Source: Rhodobacteraceae bacterium KLH11 (GTDB lineage Bacteria; Pseudomonadota; Alphaproteobacteria; Rhodobacterales; Rhodobacteraceae). Taken from it: a stretch of 64,000 bases of DNA. Below the pieces are notes generated by a model. The model was not told where the DNA came from and ran no database searches. It saw only the letters and a program-made list of their open reading frames with translations. The stretch is taken from the NCBI GenBank assembly GCA_000158135.1, contig DS999531.1:836132-900131 (forward strand), read 5' to 3'. Below, one piece after another: positions 53,736 to 61,690 of the stretch (position 1 is the first letter of the stretch; each line of letters begins with the position of its first letter). The position numbers were made by a program, and so were the translations under genes.

Positions 53736-54605
53736 ATGATCGGACTCATTGGAATTGCCGTCATCTTTGCCATGGTGTTCGGCGGCTATCTTGCTGCAGG
53801 CGGCAAAATGGCTATCATCATGAAATCGCTACCTTATGAGATGATGATGATCGGCGGTGCGGCCGTTGGCGCCTTTATGATCAGCAACGATATGGGTGGC
53901 GTCAAACACACGGCGAAAGATATCGGCAAGGTGTTCAAGGGCCCGAAATGGAAGCCCGAAGACTATCGCGATCTGCTTTGCCTGTTGTTCTCGTTGATCC
54001 GGATCGCGCGCGCCAACCCTGTCGAGGTGGAGCAGCACATCGAAGAGCCTGAAAACTCATCCCTTTTCTCAGCCTACCCCAAAATACAGGCCGACAAAGA
54101 GGCAGTTGACTTGATCTGCGATACCATGCGTTCGGCCGCCATGAACTATGACGACCCGCATCAGGTCGAAGAGGTGCTGGAAAAGCGGATGGAGGCAAAT
54201 TTTCACCACGCCATGCACTCCAGCCACGCGCTGCAAACGGTGGCCGACGGGTTGCCCGCGCTGGGGATTGTGGCCGCCGTTCTGGGTGTGATCAAGACCA
54301 TGGGCTCGATCGATCAGCCGCCGGAAGTGCTGGGTAAACTGATTGGCGGCGCGCTGGTTGGAACATTTCTGGGTGTCTTTCTCGCCTATGGGCTTGTGGG
54401 ACCATTCGCCGGAAAGCTGAAAACCGTGGTCGAGGAAGACAACCACTTTTACCAGCTGATCAAAGAGGTTCTGGTCGCAAATCTGCACAATCATAACGCT
54501 GCCATGTGCATCGAGGTTGGCCGCCAGAACACGCCAACCCACAATCGCCCCGGCTTTTCCGAGCTCGAAGACGCCCTGAAAGAACTCAAACAGGCGGCAG
54601 CATGA
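53736..54605 (+). CDS. motA: Flagellar stator protein MotA
   Basis: Proton-channel subunit that turns the rotor. 289 residues, four transmembrane segments. MIGLIGIAVIFAMVFGGYLAAGG, AAVGAFMISN, the cytoplasmic loop with RMEANFHHAMHSSHALQTVADGLPALGIVAAVLGVIKTMG and LGTFLGVFLAYG-like VGTFLGVFLAYGLVGPF are MotA hallmarks. motB, normally next to it, is absent; instead the gene overlaps (ATGA) the start of a large periplasmic protein. Confidence 0.96.
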   Translation: MIGLIGIAVIFAMVFGGYLAAGGKMAIIMKSLPYEMMMIGGAAVGAFMISNDMGGVKHTAKDIGKVFKGPKWKPEDYRDLLCLLFSLIRIARANPVEVEQHIEEPENSSLFSAYPKIQADKEAVDLICDTMRSAAMNYDDPHQVEEVLEKRMEANFHHAMHSSHALQTVADGLPALGIVAAVLGVIKTMGSIDQPPEVLGKLIGGALVGTFLGVFLAYGLVGPFAGKLKTVVEEDNHFYQLIKEVLVANLHNHNAAMCIEVGRQNTPTHNRPGFSELEDALKELKQAAA

Positions 54606-56746
54606 TCCGGGCATTGATATTGATCCTGATCACCATCGGCACCGATGCATATGCGCAAGCTTTGCCTGTCCGGTCCGGCGAGCATGATGGCTATACGCGC
54701 CTTGTGATCCAGGTGCCGACCGGCACAGGCTGGGCACTGGATCAACGCCAGGGCGGTGCGGGCCTAAGCATCGCGATAAACGGTGTTACTTTTGACACAA
54801 GTGCCGTTTTCAGCCGCCTGTCCGGAACCCGGCTGCAATCGCTCAGCCAATCTGAGCCCGGTGCGGAACTGGATCTGGTCTTTGGTTGCAAATGCGTTGC
54901 AACAGCTTTTCTGCATCGCCAGACCATGGTCGTCGTCGACATCGCGCCCGGTGAATTAATCCCCACCGAAAACACCAAAGCAACCATACCAGATTTACCG
55001 ATCAACACTGCGGTGACCAAACCACTGCCCGGAGAACTCCCGACCAGTGGGCTGGTGTTGCCGCTGCTGCAGTTGAGCCACCGGAATTTCGAAGATCAAC
55101 TGATGTCACGCATCCTGCAAAGCGCGGATCGAGAGATTGTTGACCTCGAACTCGCGGATGTGGGGCATAGACCTTCCTCGGATTTCGGCCCGCTGCAGGC
55201 GACGGGGGAACTGACGCCAAACCTGCGTGTGTCTTCCGTGTTGGACAATGTTCAGGGGCACCCGAATCTTGCCATCCCACAGTTTGACACCCGACCTGAA
55301 TGTATCACCGACAGCGCGCTGGCATTTGAGACATGGGCAAGTTCTGAACCCTTCCCCGAGCAAGTGGCCACGCTGCGGAACGGGCTTTTTCAAGAGTTTG
55401 ACCGGGTTGATCAGAGCAAGGCACTAAAGCTGGCGCGGCTATATGCTTATTACGGCTTTGGGATCGAAGCGACTCAGATGCTGGCTTTACTGCCCGAACC
55501 CACGCCAGAGACGATCTGGCTTGCCGCCATTGCTGCTGCTCTGGACAACTTGCCTGCATCCACACCGAACCCATTTGAAGGGCAGCAAAGATGTGACGGT
55601 TTCACCGCGCTTTGGGCATTGCTGACTGAAGGATCATTGCATTCGGACGCACAACTAAACGCAATCGAGCAAAGCTTTAGCCAACTTCCACCTCACCTGA
55701 GACAGCAACTCGGCCCGGAGCTGGCTGATATACTGGTTACTGCCAATCAGTTGGAGGCATCGCGGCGCATATTGCGCGCGATCGAGCGTGTTCTTCAGAT
55801 AAATCCCCCCGATGTGACCCTGACCAAAGCGACAATCGCCGAAGCCGCCGGAGAGACCGAGACCGCCGAAACCTTGCTGACCGAAGTCGTAGCCGCCCCT
55901 AACGCAGCGAAAGAGGCCCCATTGGCGCTGGCACGATTGGTTGAGAAAAGGTGGGCGGATCGGGGCACCGTCACACCGCGTGATCTGGATCTGGCAGCGA
56001 GCTACGCGCGTGAATTACGAAAGTCTGAACTCGGCCCGATGATGGCACGCACACATGTTCTGGCATTGGCGTTGTCGCAAGATTTCGAAGAGGCGATAGA
56101 GCACCTTGATGACGTGCCTGAGGATGGCGATTGGCAACGCAACCGTGATCAGGTGTTGCACCTGCTTGCAGAGCGCGCAGATGACATCACCTTTCTTCGG
56201 TATGCCATAGCGCCAGAGGGCGAAACCCGCAAAATTGCAACCGTCGAAACAGCGGTTGCCATGGCAGAACGGCTTGCTGATCTGGGCTTCTCGGCCTCGG
56301 CCTACGAATTGGCGAACCGCTCACAAGATCGGGGCATGTCAGTTAAACGGGCACAGCTGCGCGCGCGGGCGGCTTTGTCAGAGGACCGACCCCGTCAGGC
56401 CTTGTTGGAAATCGCCGGGGATCAATCTGAAGCCGCTCAAGACTTGCGGACGCAAGCCATGATACAGATGCAGGATTTCGAGGCTGCGGCGCGGCTGTTG
56501 GAAGAAATTGGTGAGGTTGAAGCGGCTGACCATTACGCATGGTTGGCAGGCACCCATGATATTGATGAAGAATCGTTAAATGTCTTCGCAACCCTCACCC
56601 GGGTTCAGGCATCCTTGGCCGAACCGGTCCAAAGACAGCCGGACAAGCCGCTTTCCGACGCCGAGGGGCTGCTGAAAAACAGCGCCAAGACGCGCCTGCA
56701 GATTGTTGAGATGCTGAATTTAGTAGCAAGCGATGTGCAGAACTAA
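54602..56746 (+). CDS. Large periplasmic protein with AMIN-like start and helical repeats, coupled to motA
   Basis: A 714-residue exported protein of unknown function. A signal peptide (MIRALILILITIGTDAYAQA) is followed by a beta-rich region (about residues 25-125: HDGYTRLVIQVPTGTGWAL...VVVDIAPGE) that resembles an AMIN domain. The rest, from about residue 240, is helical and repeat-like (TPR-type), with stretches such as AETLLTEVV and EAAARLLEEIGEVEAADHYAWLAG. Its ATG overlaps the motA stop, so the two are made together. It holds the place where MotB or MotC stands in other genomes, but has no OmpA/MotB motif. A stator-assembly or chaperone role is inference. Confidence 0.8.
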   Translation: MIRALILILITIGTDAYAQALPVRSGEHDGYTRLVIQVPTGTGWALDQRQGGAGLSIAINGVTFDTSAVFSRLSGTRLQSLSQSEPGAELDLVFGCKCVATAFLHRQTMVVVDIAPGELIPTENTKATIPDLPINTAVTKPLPGELPTSGLVLPLLQLSHRNFEDQLMSRILQSADREIVDLELADVGHRPSSDFGPLQATGELTPNLRVSSVLDNVQGHPNLAIPQFDTRPECITDSALAFETWASSEPFPEQVATLRNGLFQEFDRVDQSKALKLARLYAYYGFGIEATQMLALLPEPTPETIWLAAIAAALDNLPASTPNPFEGQQRCDGFTALWALLTEGSLHSDAQLNAIEQSFSQLPPHLRQQLGPELADILVTANQLEASRRILRAIERVLQINPPDVTLTKATIAEAAGETETAETLLTEVVAAPNAAKEAPLALARLVEKRWADRGTVTPRDLDLAASYARELRKSELGPMMARTHVLALALSQDFEEAIEHLDDVPEDGDWQRNRDQVLHLLAERADDITFLRYAIAPEGETRKIATVETAVAMAERLADLGFSASAYELANRSQDRGMSVKRAQLRARAALSEDRPRQALLEIAGDQSEAAQDLRTQAMIQMQDFEAAARLLEEIGEVEAADHYAWLAGTHDIDEESLNVFATLTRVQASLAEPVQRQPDKPLSDAEGLLKNSAKTRLQIVEMLNLVASDVQN

Positions 56747-56826
56747 CGGTCATGGTTTATGCGAACAGTGGTCAGCAGACCCGCGATTCCACATCAAAGG
56801 CCATGACACCAAGCGCGTCTGGCCCG

Positions 56827-57003
56827 TCAGATCAAATCAGCGTTTGATCCAGACCGCCCCGAAGCGTTCGCCACATAGCTGGCAGTGTCAAAGGCATTGA
56901 AAACTGGCCCATAGAGCGCCGTAACTCGGAAACGGGTCAGCAGATCATCGCCAATCGCCGGAATACCCGCGCGATCGTGAGTATCTGTGTGTTGAAAAGA
57001 CAC
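56827..57003 (-). CDS. Possible small protein or gene remnant (58 residues)
   Basis: A minus-strand frame with GTG start at 57003, preceded by CAGAG, and stop at 56827. The protein reads like real coding sequence (PAIGDDLLTRFRVTALYGP, FDTASYVANASGR) rather than random translation, and the 446-bp gap around it has no other gene. No family is recognised. It may be a small gene or the leftover end of a decayed one. Confidence 0.3.
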   Translation of the reverse strand: MSFQHTDTHDRAGIPAIGDDLLTRFRVTALYGPVFNAFDTASYVANASGRSGSNADLI

Positions 57004-57120
57004 CTCTGAATTCTTTCATAATATGTAGAAACGCGGGAAAAAACGCGCGGTGTTGGTCGTAATACGACGGGACAGGCTGGCTGAATCTGAGTGCGAAACG
57101 TGCTTCTGTCAGCGAAAATA
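57004..57120. other. Non-coding stretch upstream of the LexA-box promoter
   Basis: No gene or RNA is recognised. Together with 56747-56826 this completes the 446-bp gap between the large periplasmic protein and the small SOS-type gene. Confidence 0.4.
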
Positions 57121-57149
57121 TTGAAAAAGTTCCTAAAATGTTCTATATT
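57121..57149 (+). promoter_or_regulatory. Sigma-70-type promoter TTGAAA-N17-TATATT
   Basis: A -35 (TTGAAA, 57121-57126) and -10 (TATATT, 57144-57149) box with an optimal 17-bp spacer, predicting a start near 57156 and a leader of about 36 nt. The LexA boxes cover its spacer and -10. Confidence 0.75.
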
Positions 57150-57154
57150 TGTTC
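57129..57154. promoter_or_regulatory. Two overlapping LexA boxes (GTTC-N7-GTTC-N7-GTTC)
   Basis: GTTC occurs at 57129, 57140 and 57151, each separated by exactly seven bases. GTTC-N7-GTTC is the established alphaproteobacterial LexA (SOS) box. The three repeats make two overlapping boxes that would block the promoter. Confidence 0.8.
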
Positions 57155-57192
57155 CGCAAAAATATCTGAGGCGGAACGGAGGTATTCGAGCC

Positions 57193-57522
57193 ATGATGAA
57201 CGCTGCCCGTCAAAGCTGGTATGACGCACCCAGTAACGATTACCACTTGCTGCCCGTGACCGACCGGCAGATGCGCTATGCCCGTGCCATTGCTGAACAA
57301 TCGGCGCTTGAAATCCCGGTTGAGGCACAACGTGACCGCAAATCGCTGTCAGACTGGATATCGGCACATAAACCGCATGATCCCTCGCCCTTTGCCAATT
57401 ACCCGACCGGCAAACAGGTTGCCTTTGCTGAACGCATCTCACGCAGTAAACGCCGCCCGATCCCATCTGAGTGTTTTCGCGACAAACACATGATGTCGTG
57501 TTGGATTGACCAGAATAAATAG
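57193..57522 (+). CDS. Predicted SOS-regulated protein with two copies of a 38-residue module
   Basis: A 109-residue cytoplasmic protein of unknown function. Residues 23-60 and 72-109 are two copies of one module that align without gaps with 13 of 38 residues identical; the pattern is T-x2-Q-x3-A-x2-I-x7-I-P-x-E-x2-R-D-x4-S-x-W-I-x3-K. It recalls the small modules appended to some DNA topoisomerases, which hints at a nucleic-acid role, but that is inference. The start at 57193 (MMNAARQSW) has GGAGG 10 nt upstream. Its promoter carries a doubled LexA box, so it should be induced by DNA damage. Ends 6 bp before the convergent channel gene. Confidence 0.8.
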   Translation: MMNAARQSWYDAPSNDYHLLPVTDRQMRYARAIAEQSALEIPVEAQRDRKSLSDWISAHKPHDPSPFANYPTGKQVAFAERISRSKRRPIPSECFRDKHMMSCWIDQNK

Positions 57523-57528
57523 GCCACC

Positions 57529-58029
57529 CTAATCGCTATGGTTGCGCGCATAAAGCGCCACGGCAGCAGCGACAAATAGGCCCAGCAGGATATAACCTGT
57601 TACAGCCTCGGCCACGGCCAACCCGCGGCACAAGCCGGTCGGAGACATATCCCCGTATCCGACCGTGGTGAATGTGACATACGAGAAATACAGAATATCG
57701 GCCGGGCCCTGCGCGCCGATCACGCACCGATCCTGATACCCGAACGCGCCATAGACCGCTGCAAACAGGAATGGCACGACCTGAATGAAGGACACCCCCA
57801 TCAGAAACAGCATGCGCCGCGGAGATTTCACCTGCGTCATGTAATAATATGATTGCGACGCCATCCAGATCACCAATCCGACAGCAGCAAACGTACCGAT
57901 TGTATCCCCGGCGGCGGTCTCATTCAGCCGTGACAAACCGAACCACGCAAGAAAACTGGCCAGAACCAGACCAAGCGCAGCCAGAAAGGTAGATTTCCAT
58001 TCATCCAGTGTTCTGGGTTCTCGGGCCAT
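57529..58029 (-). CDS. Small ion channel (K+-channel type, Ion_trans_2)
   Basis: A 166-residue inner-membrane protein with about four hydrophobic segments. TFTTVGYGDMSP is the potassium selectivity filter (T-V-G-Y-G-D) between the last two helices. No cytoplasmic ligand-binding or TrkA domain follows, so gating is unknown. The start at 58029 (MAREPRTLDEW) has GGCGGAG upstream. Confidence 0.9.
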   Translation of the reverse strand: MAREPRTLDEWKSTFLAALGLVLASFLAWFGLSRLNETAAGDTIGTFAAVGLVIWMASQSYYYMTQVKSPRRMLFLMGVSFIQVVPFLFAAVYGAFGYQDRCVIGAQGPADILYFSYVTFTTVGYGDMSPTGLCRGLAVAEAVTGYILLGLFVAAAVALYARNHSD

Positions 58030-58093
58030 TCGCGCTCCGCCGGGGTTGCCTGATCGCAATCATCCGATTTCCGGCCCCGTCTGCAAGTGGAAT

Positions 58094-58999
58094 TCAACTC
58101 GTTCCCAGATGTTCCTTGCCCCGCGCGCGAGCCAGCTGGATTTGTTTCTGACGTTCCCGAAACCGCATCTTGTCCTGTTCAGATGTCTCATTGATGCATT
58201 GATGACAGCATACGCCGTGCTCGTATTCGGGGCGTTTCACATCTTCGGGCAAGATCGGGCGGCGACATCCGTGGCACAGCTTGTGCGGCCCTTCGACCAG
58301 CCCGTGCCCGACTGAAACCCGGTTGTCGAACACAAAGCATTCACCCTGCCAGGTGCTGTCCTCGGGCGGCATTTCTTCCAGATAGCGCAGAATGCCGCCT
58401 TTGAGGTGATAAACATCCTCAACCCCTTGCCCCAGCAGGTAGTTGGTAGATTTCTCACAGCGGATACCGCCGGTGCAGAACATCGCAACGCGCTTGTTGT
58501 GAAACCGGTCTTTGTTTTGCTGCCACCACACCGGGAAATCGCGAAAACTGGCGGTTTCAGGGTCTATTGCGCCTTCGAATGTACCAATCGCCACTTCGTA
58601 ATCGTTGCGCGTATCAATCACGACAACATCATCCGAGCGGATCAGCGCATTCCAATCCTCGGGTTCGACATAGTTCCCGACGCTGGCACGCGGATCAACG
58701 TCGGGCTGCCCCATCGTCACGATCTCTTTCTTCAGGCGCACTTTCATTTTGCCGAATGGCGGGTGGTTCGATGTTGCCTCTTTCCACTCCAGATCAGCGC
58801 AACCCGGCAGAGCCCGGATATGCGCCAGAACCGCATCGATCCCGGTGCGGGGGCCCGCAATGGTGCCGTTGATCCCTTCTTGTGCCAGCAGCAGGGTTCC
58901 TTTGACAGATTGCGCACGGCAAAGTGCCTGCAAGGCAGGGCGCAGCGCGTCAGGATCGGCAAAACGCGTGAAATGATAGAGAGCGGCGATAGTGTACAT
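58094..58999 (-). CDS. trhO: tRNA uridine(34) hydroxylase (rhodanese-domain)
   Basis: Oxygen-dependent enzyme that hydroxylates U34 of certain tRNAs, the first step to 5-carboxymethoxyuridine-type modifications. 301 residues. KGTLLLAQEGINGTIAG lies in the N-terminal domain; the rhodanese domain has VVIDTRNDYEVAIGTFEGAID and the catalytic Cys in MFCTGGIRCEKS; a Cys-rich C-terminus (CHGCRRPI, CCHQC) could bind zinc. All are hallmarks of the TrhO/YceA family. Monocistronic. Confidence 0.95.
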   Translation of the reverse strand: MYTIAALYHFTRFADPDALRPALQALCRAQSVKGTLLLAQEGINGTIAGPRTGIDAVLAHIRALPGCADLEWKEATSNHPPFGKMKVRLKKEIVTMGQPDVDPRASVGNYVEPEDWNALIRSDDVVVIDTRNDYEVAIGTFEGAIDPETASFRDFPVWWQQNKDRFHNKRVAMFCTGGIRCEKSTNYLLGQGVEDVYHLKGGILRYLEEMPPEDSTWQGECFVFDNRVSVGHGLVEGPHKLCHGCRRPILPEDVKRPEYEHGVCCHQCINETSEQDKMRFRERQKQIQLARARGKEHLGTS

Positions 59000-59096
59000 A
59001 TGCGCGATCTAACGCCCCCTGCAAAAACACACAAGAGATCACGTTGACGACCCGCCCCACAGGTCCTACCGATACAGCACCATATGGAGGCCCGGT

Positions 59097-59690
59097 ATGT
59101 CACACGCCTTGCTTGTTATCGATGTTCAGAATGATTTCTGCCCCGGCGGCGCGCTTGCAGTTGCGGGAGGGGATGAAATCGTCGCCCCTATCAACGCAAT
59201 GATGGATGATTTCGACGCCGTTATCCTGACGCAGGACTGGCACCCGACGGGTCATTCCTCTTTCGCCAGTTCACACCCCGGCAAAGCCCCGTTCGACATG
59301 ATCCAGATGCCCTATGGCCCGCAGGTCCTGTGGCCTGATCATTGCGTGCAAGGCACCGAAGGCGCAGCCTTTCATCCCGATTTGCGCAGTGATGGCGACC
59401 TGATCATCCGCAAGGGGTTTCGCAGCGCCATCGACAGCTATTCGGCATTTTTCGAGAATGACCACTCCACCCCCACCGGCCTCAGGGGCTATCTGCAAAC
59501 GCGCGGTATCACGCAGTTGACGCTGGTCGGGCTCGCGACCGATTTCTGCGTGCATTATTCAGCCGTCGATGCGGCCCGGTTGGGGTTTGATGTGATCGTC
59601 CAAACCAACGCTTGCCGCGCCATTGATATGGATGGCTCTCTGGCCGCAGCCCAGCAGGCCATGCGGGACGCAGGCGTCACACTGGTCTGA
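59097..59690 (+). CDS. pncA: Nicotinamidase
   Basis: Hydrolyses nicotinamide to nicotinic acid for NAD salvage. The 197-residue protein has LLVIDVQNDFCPGGALAV with the catalytic Asp, LTQDWHPTGHSSFA with the metal His and Asp, and LVGLATDFCVHYSAVDA with the nucleophile Cys. Length and motifs are normal. pncB lies 700 bp further, on the same strand, with one minus-strand gene in between, so the salvage genes are neighbours but not one operon. Confidence 0.95.
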   Translation: MSHALLVIDVQNDFCPGGALAVAGGDEIVAPINAMMDDFDAVILTQDWHPTGHSSFASSHPGKAPFDMIQMPYGPQVLWPDHCVQGTEGAAFHPDLRSDGDLIIRKGFRSAIDSYSAFFENDHSTPTGLRGYLQTRGITQLTLVGLATDFCVHYSAVDAARLGFDVIVQTNACRAIDMDGSLAAAQQAMRDAGVTLV

Positions 59691-59693
59691 CAG

Positions 59694-60224
59694 TCAAGGC
59701 GCTGCGCCCTGTGCCGCCAGCAGTTTCAGAATCACGAACAGGATCACAGCCAGCCCCAGTGCAAACCCTATACGCCCCACAAGCGTTCGGCGTTCTGGTG
59801 GTTCGGGCGGGGCACCAGGCGGCTGCAGTGGCGGCATTGAGGCTGCGCGCGCCACGTTGCCGGGTTTCGCCCGTCGGATATGGGCCAGAAAGTGATGAAA
59901 ATCAAACTCACCTCTGTATTCGCCCTGCACACCCATATTCCGGATATTTGCAAAAAGCCGTTTGAGGATCAGATTGCGATCCACCGCATCTTCGGGCCGG
60001 AAATATCCGCCCGAAAGATTGCTGCCCCCGATTTCCAGGCTGAAGCCCGATTCCAGAAATATCCGGCGAATCTTCGGCGAGGCCGCACGCAGCGCATCCG
60101 CTGTTTTGACACTCCGGAACTGCGCCCGCACTGGTGGTCGCCCTGTCACTGCCGAATGACCATGCTCGGGATCAACCTCGTCCGGAGCAATCGCAACAAT
60201 ATCAAAATCGTACTCGAGACTCAT
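59694..60224 (-). CDS. Unknown protein with C-terminal membrane anchor
   Basis: A 176-residue protein. The N-terminal 110 residues are soluble; a Pro-rich linker (PPLQPPGAPPEPPERR) leads to one C-terminal hydrophobic helix (IGFALGLAVILFVILKLL), so it looks tail-anchored in the inner membrane and faces the cytoplasm. No family is recognised. It stands between pncA and pncB on the opposite strand; whether that matters is unclear. Confidence 0.72.
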   Translation of the reverse strand: MSLEYDFDIVAIAPDEVDPEHGHSAVTGRPPVRAQFRSVKTADALRAASPKIRRIFLESGFSLEIGGSNLSGGYFRPEDAVDRNLILKRLFANIRNMGVQGEYRGEFDFHHFLAHIRRAKPGNVARAASMPPLQPPGAPPEPPERRTLVGRIGFALGLAVILFVILKLLAAQGAAP

Positions 60225-60349
60225 GCACTATATTCAACCTTCGTTACCATCCCCACCCCCTCAACAACTCACTAAAGCGTGAGGGATACTCATAATATGC
60301 CCGTAATGTGTTTTGTCATGGGCATTGTTACCAATCCAGCGACTCTTGC

Positions 60350-60367
60350 CAATCGGTGCGCCGATTG
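60350..60367. promoter_or_regulatory. Perfect dyad CAATCGG-TGCG-CCGATTG upstream of pncB
   Basis: A 7-bp inverted repeat with 4-bp centre ends 30 bp before the pncB start. Position and symmetry suit a repressor operator; NAD-salvage genes in Alphaproteobacteria are known to be under NrtR- or NadQ-type control, but I cannot assign this dyad to either. Confidence 0.5.
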
Positions 60368-60397
60368 ATCTAACAACGGAAATCGCAGGAGGTCCCC

Positions 60398-61690
60398 ATG
60401 GTCGACATCGCGACACGGGTGTACAATCACAAATGGCAGATTGACCCGATTATCCGGTCTTTAATCGATACAGACTTCTACAAACTGCTGATGTGCCAGT
60501 CAGTGTTTCGGAATAAGCCCCAAACAGACGTGGTATTTTCCCTGATCAACCGGTCGAATCACGTGCCGCTGGCCCGTTTGATCGACGAAGGTGAGCTGCG
60601 TGAACAATTGGATCATATCCGCTCGCTCAGCCTCAGCCGTGGGGAAAGCACCTGGCTGCGCGGCAATACATTCTATGGCAAACGCCAGATGTTTCGCCCC
60701 GATTTCATGGAGTGGTTCGAAAACCTGAGCCTGCCGCCCTATCACCTTGAGCGCAACGGCGACCAGTACGAGCTGACCTTTGAGGGCAAGTGGCATGAGG
60801 TCATGTTATGGGAAATCCCGGCGCTGGCGGTGTTGATGGAGTTGCGGTCGCGCGCTGTGCTGAACGAACTGGGCCGGTTCGAACTGCAGGTGCTGTATGC
60901 CCGTGCAATGACGCGGGTATGGGAAAAGATTGATCAGCTGCGGTCCGTCAAAGGGCTAAGCATCGCTGATTTCGGTACACGGCGTCGGCATTCCTTCCTG
61001 TGGCAGGACTGGTGCGCGCAGGCGATGCTCGAAGGGCTGGGCCCGGCTTTCACCGGTACATCAAACTGCCTGATCGCGATGCGGCGCGAGGTTGAGGCCA
61101 TCGGCACCAACGCACATGAATTGCCAATGGTGTATTCCGCACTGGCCGAAGATGACGCCGCATTGGCACAGGCACCCTATGACGTCCTGAGCGACTGGCA
61201 TGATGAGCATGACGGCAACCTGCGCATCATTCTGCCTGACACTTATGGCACCAAAGGGTTTCTGGACCGCGCCCCGGACTGGCTGGCAGGCTGGACCGGC
61301 ATCCGTGTCGACAGCGGCGACCCGGCTGCCGGGGCCGAGATTGCGATCGACTGGTGGAAAACACGCGGCGAAGACCCCACGCAAAAGCGGATCATCTTCT
61401 CAGACGGTCTGGACGTGGATAAAATCCACGAGTTGCACACCCAGTTCGCAGGCCGGGTCAATGTGTCCTTCGGCTGGGGCACGCTGCTGACCAATGATTT
61501 CCGCGGGCTTGTGCCCGATGATGCGCTGGCACCGTTCTCTCTGGTGTGCAAGGCGATCTCTGCCAACGGTCGGCCAACGGTGAAACTGTCGGACAACCCG
61601 GAAAAGGCAATGGGACCGGCAGACCAGATTGATCGCTACAAGCGGGTCTTTGGTGTTGGCGCGCAGGACGCGATCGAGGTGATCGTTTAA
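60398..61690 (+). CDS. pncB: Nicotinate phosphoribosyltransferase
   Basis: Makes nicotinate mononucleotide from nicotinate and PRPP, the rate-setting step of NAD salvage. 430 residues: SLIDTDFYKLLMCQSVF near the start, FGTRRRHSFLWQDWCAQA with the phosphorylated-enzyme His, FTGTSNCLIA, and GIRVDSGDPAAGAEIAI with SDGLDVDKI for phosphoribosyl binding. GCAGGAGGTCCCC gives a very strong ribosome binding site. It overlaps the convergent aldehyde dehydrogenase gene by four bases. Confidence 0.96.
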   Translation: MVDIATRVYNHKWQIDPIIRSLIDTDFYKLLMCQSVFRNKPQTDVVFSLINRSNHVPLARLIDEGELREQLDHIRSLSLSRGESTWLRGNTFYGKRQMFRPDFMEWFENLSLPPYHLERNGDQYELTFEGKWHEVMLWEIPALAVLMELRSRAVLNELGRFELQVLYARAMTRVWEKIDQLRSVKGLSIADFGTRRRHSFLWQDWCAQAMLEGLGPAFTGTSNCLIAMRREVEAIGTNAHELPMVYSALAEDDAALAQAPYDVLSDWHDEHDGNLRIILPDTYGTKGFLDRAPDWLAGWTGIRVDSGDPAAGAEIAIDWWKTRGEDPTQKRIIFSDGLDVDKIHELHTQFAGRVNVSFGWGTLLTNDFRGLVPDDALAPFSLVCKAISANGRPTVKLSDNPEKAMGPADQIDRYKRVFGVGAQDAIEVIV

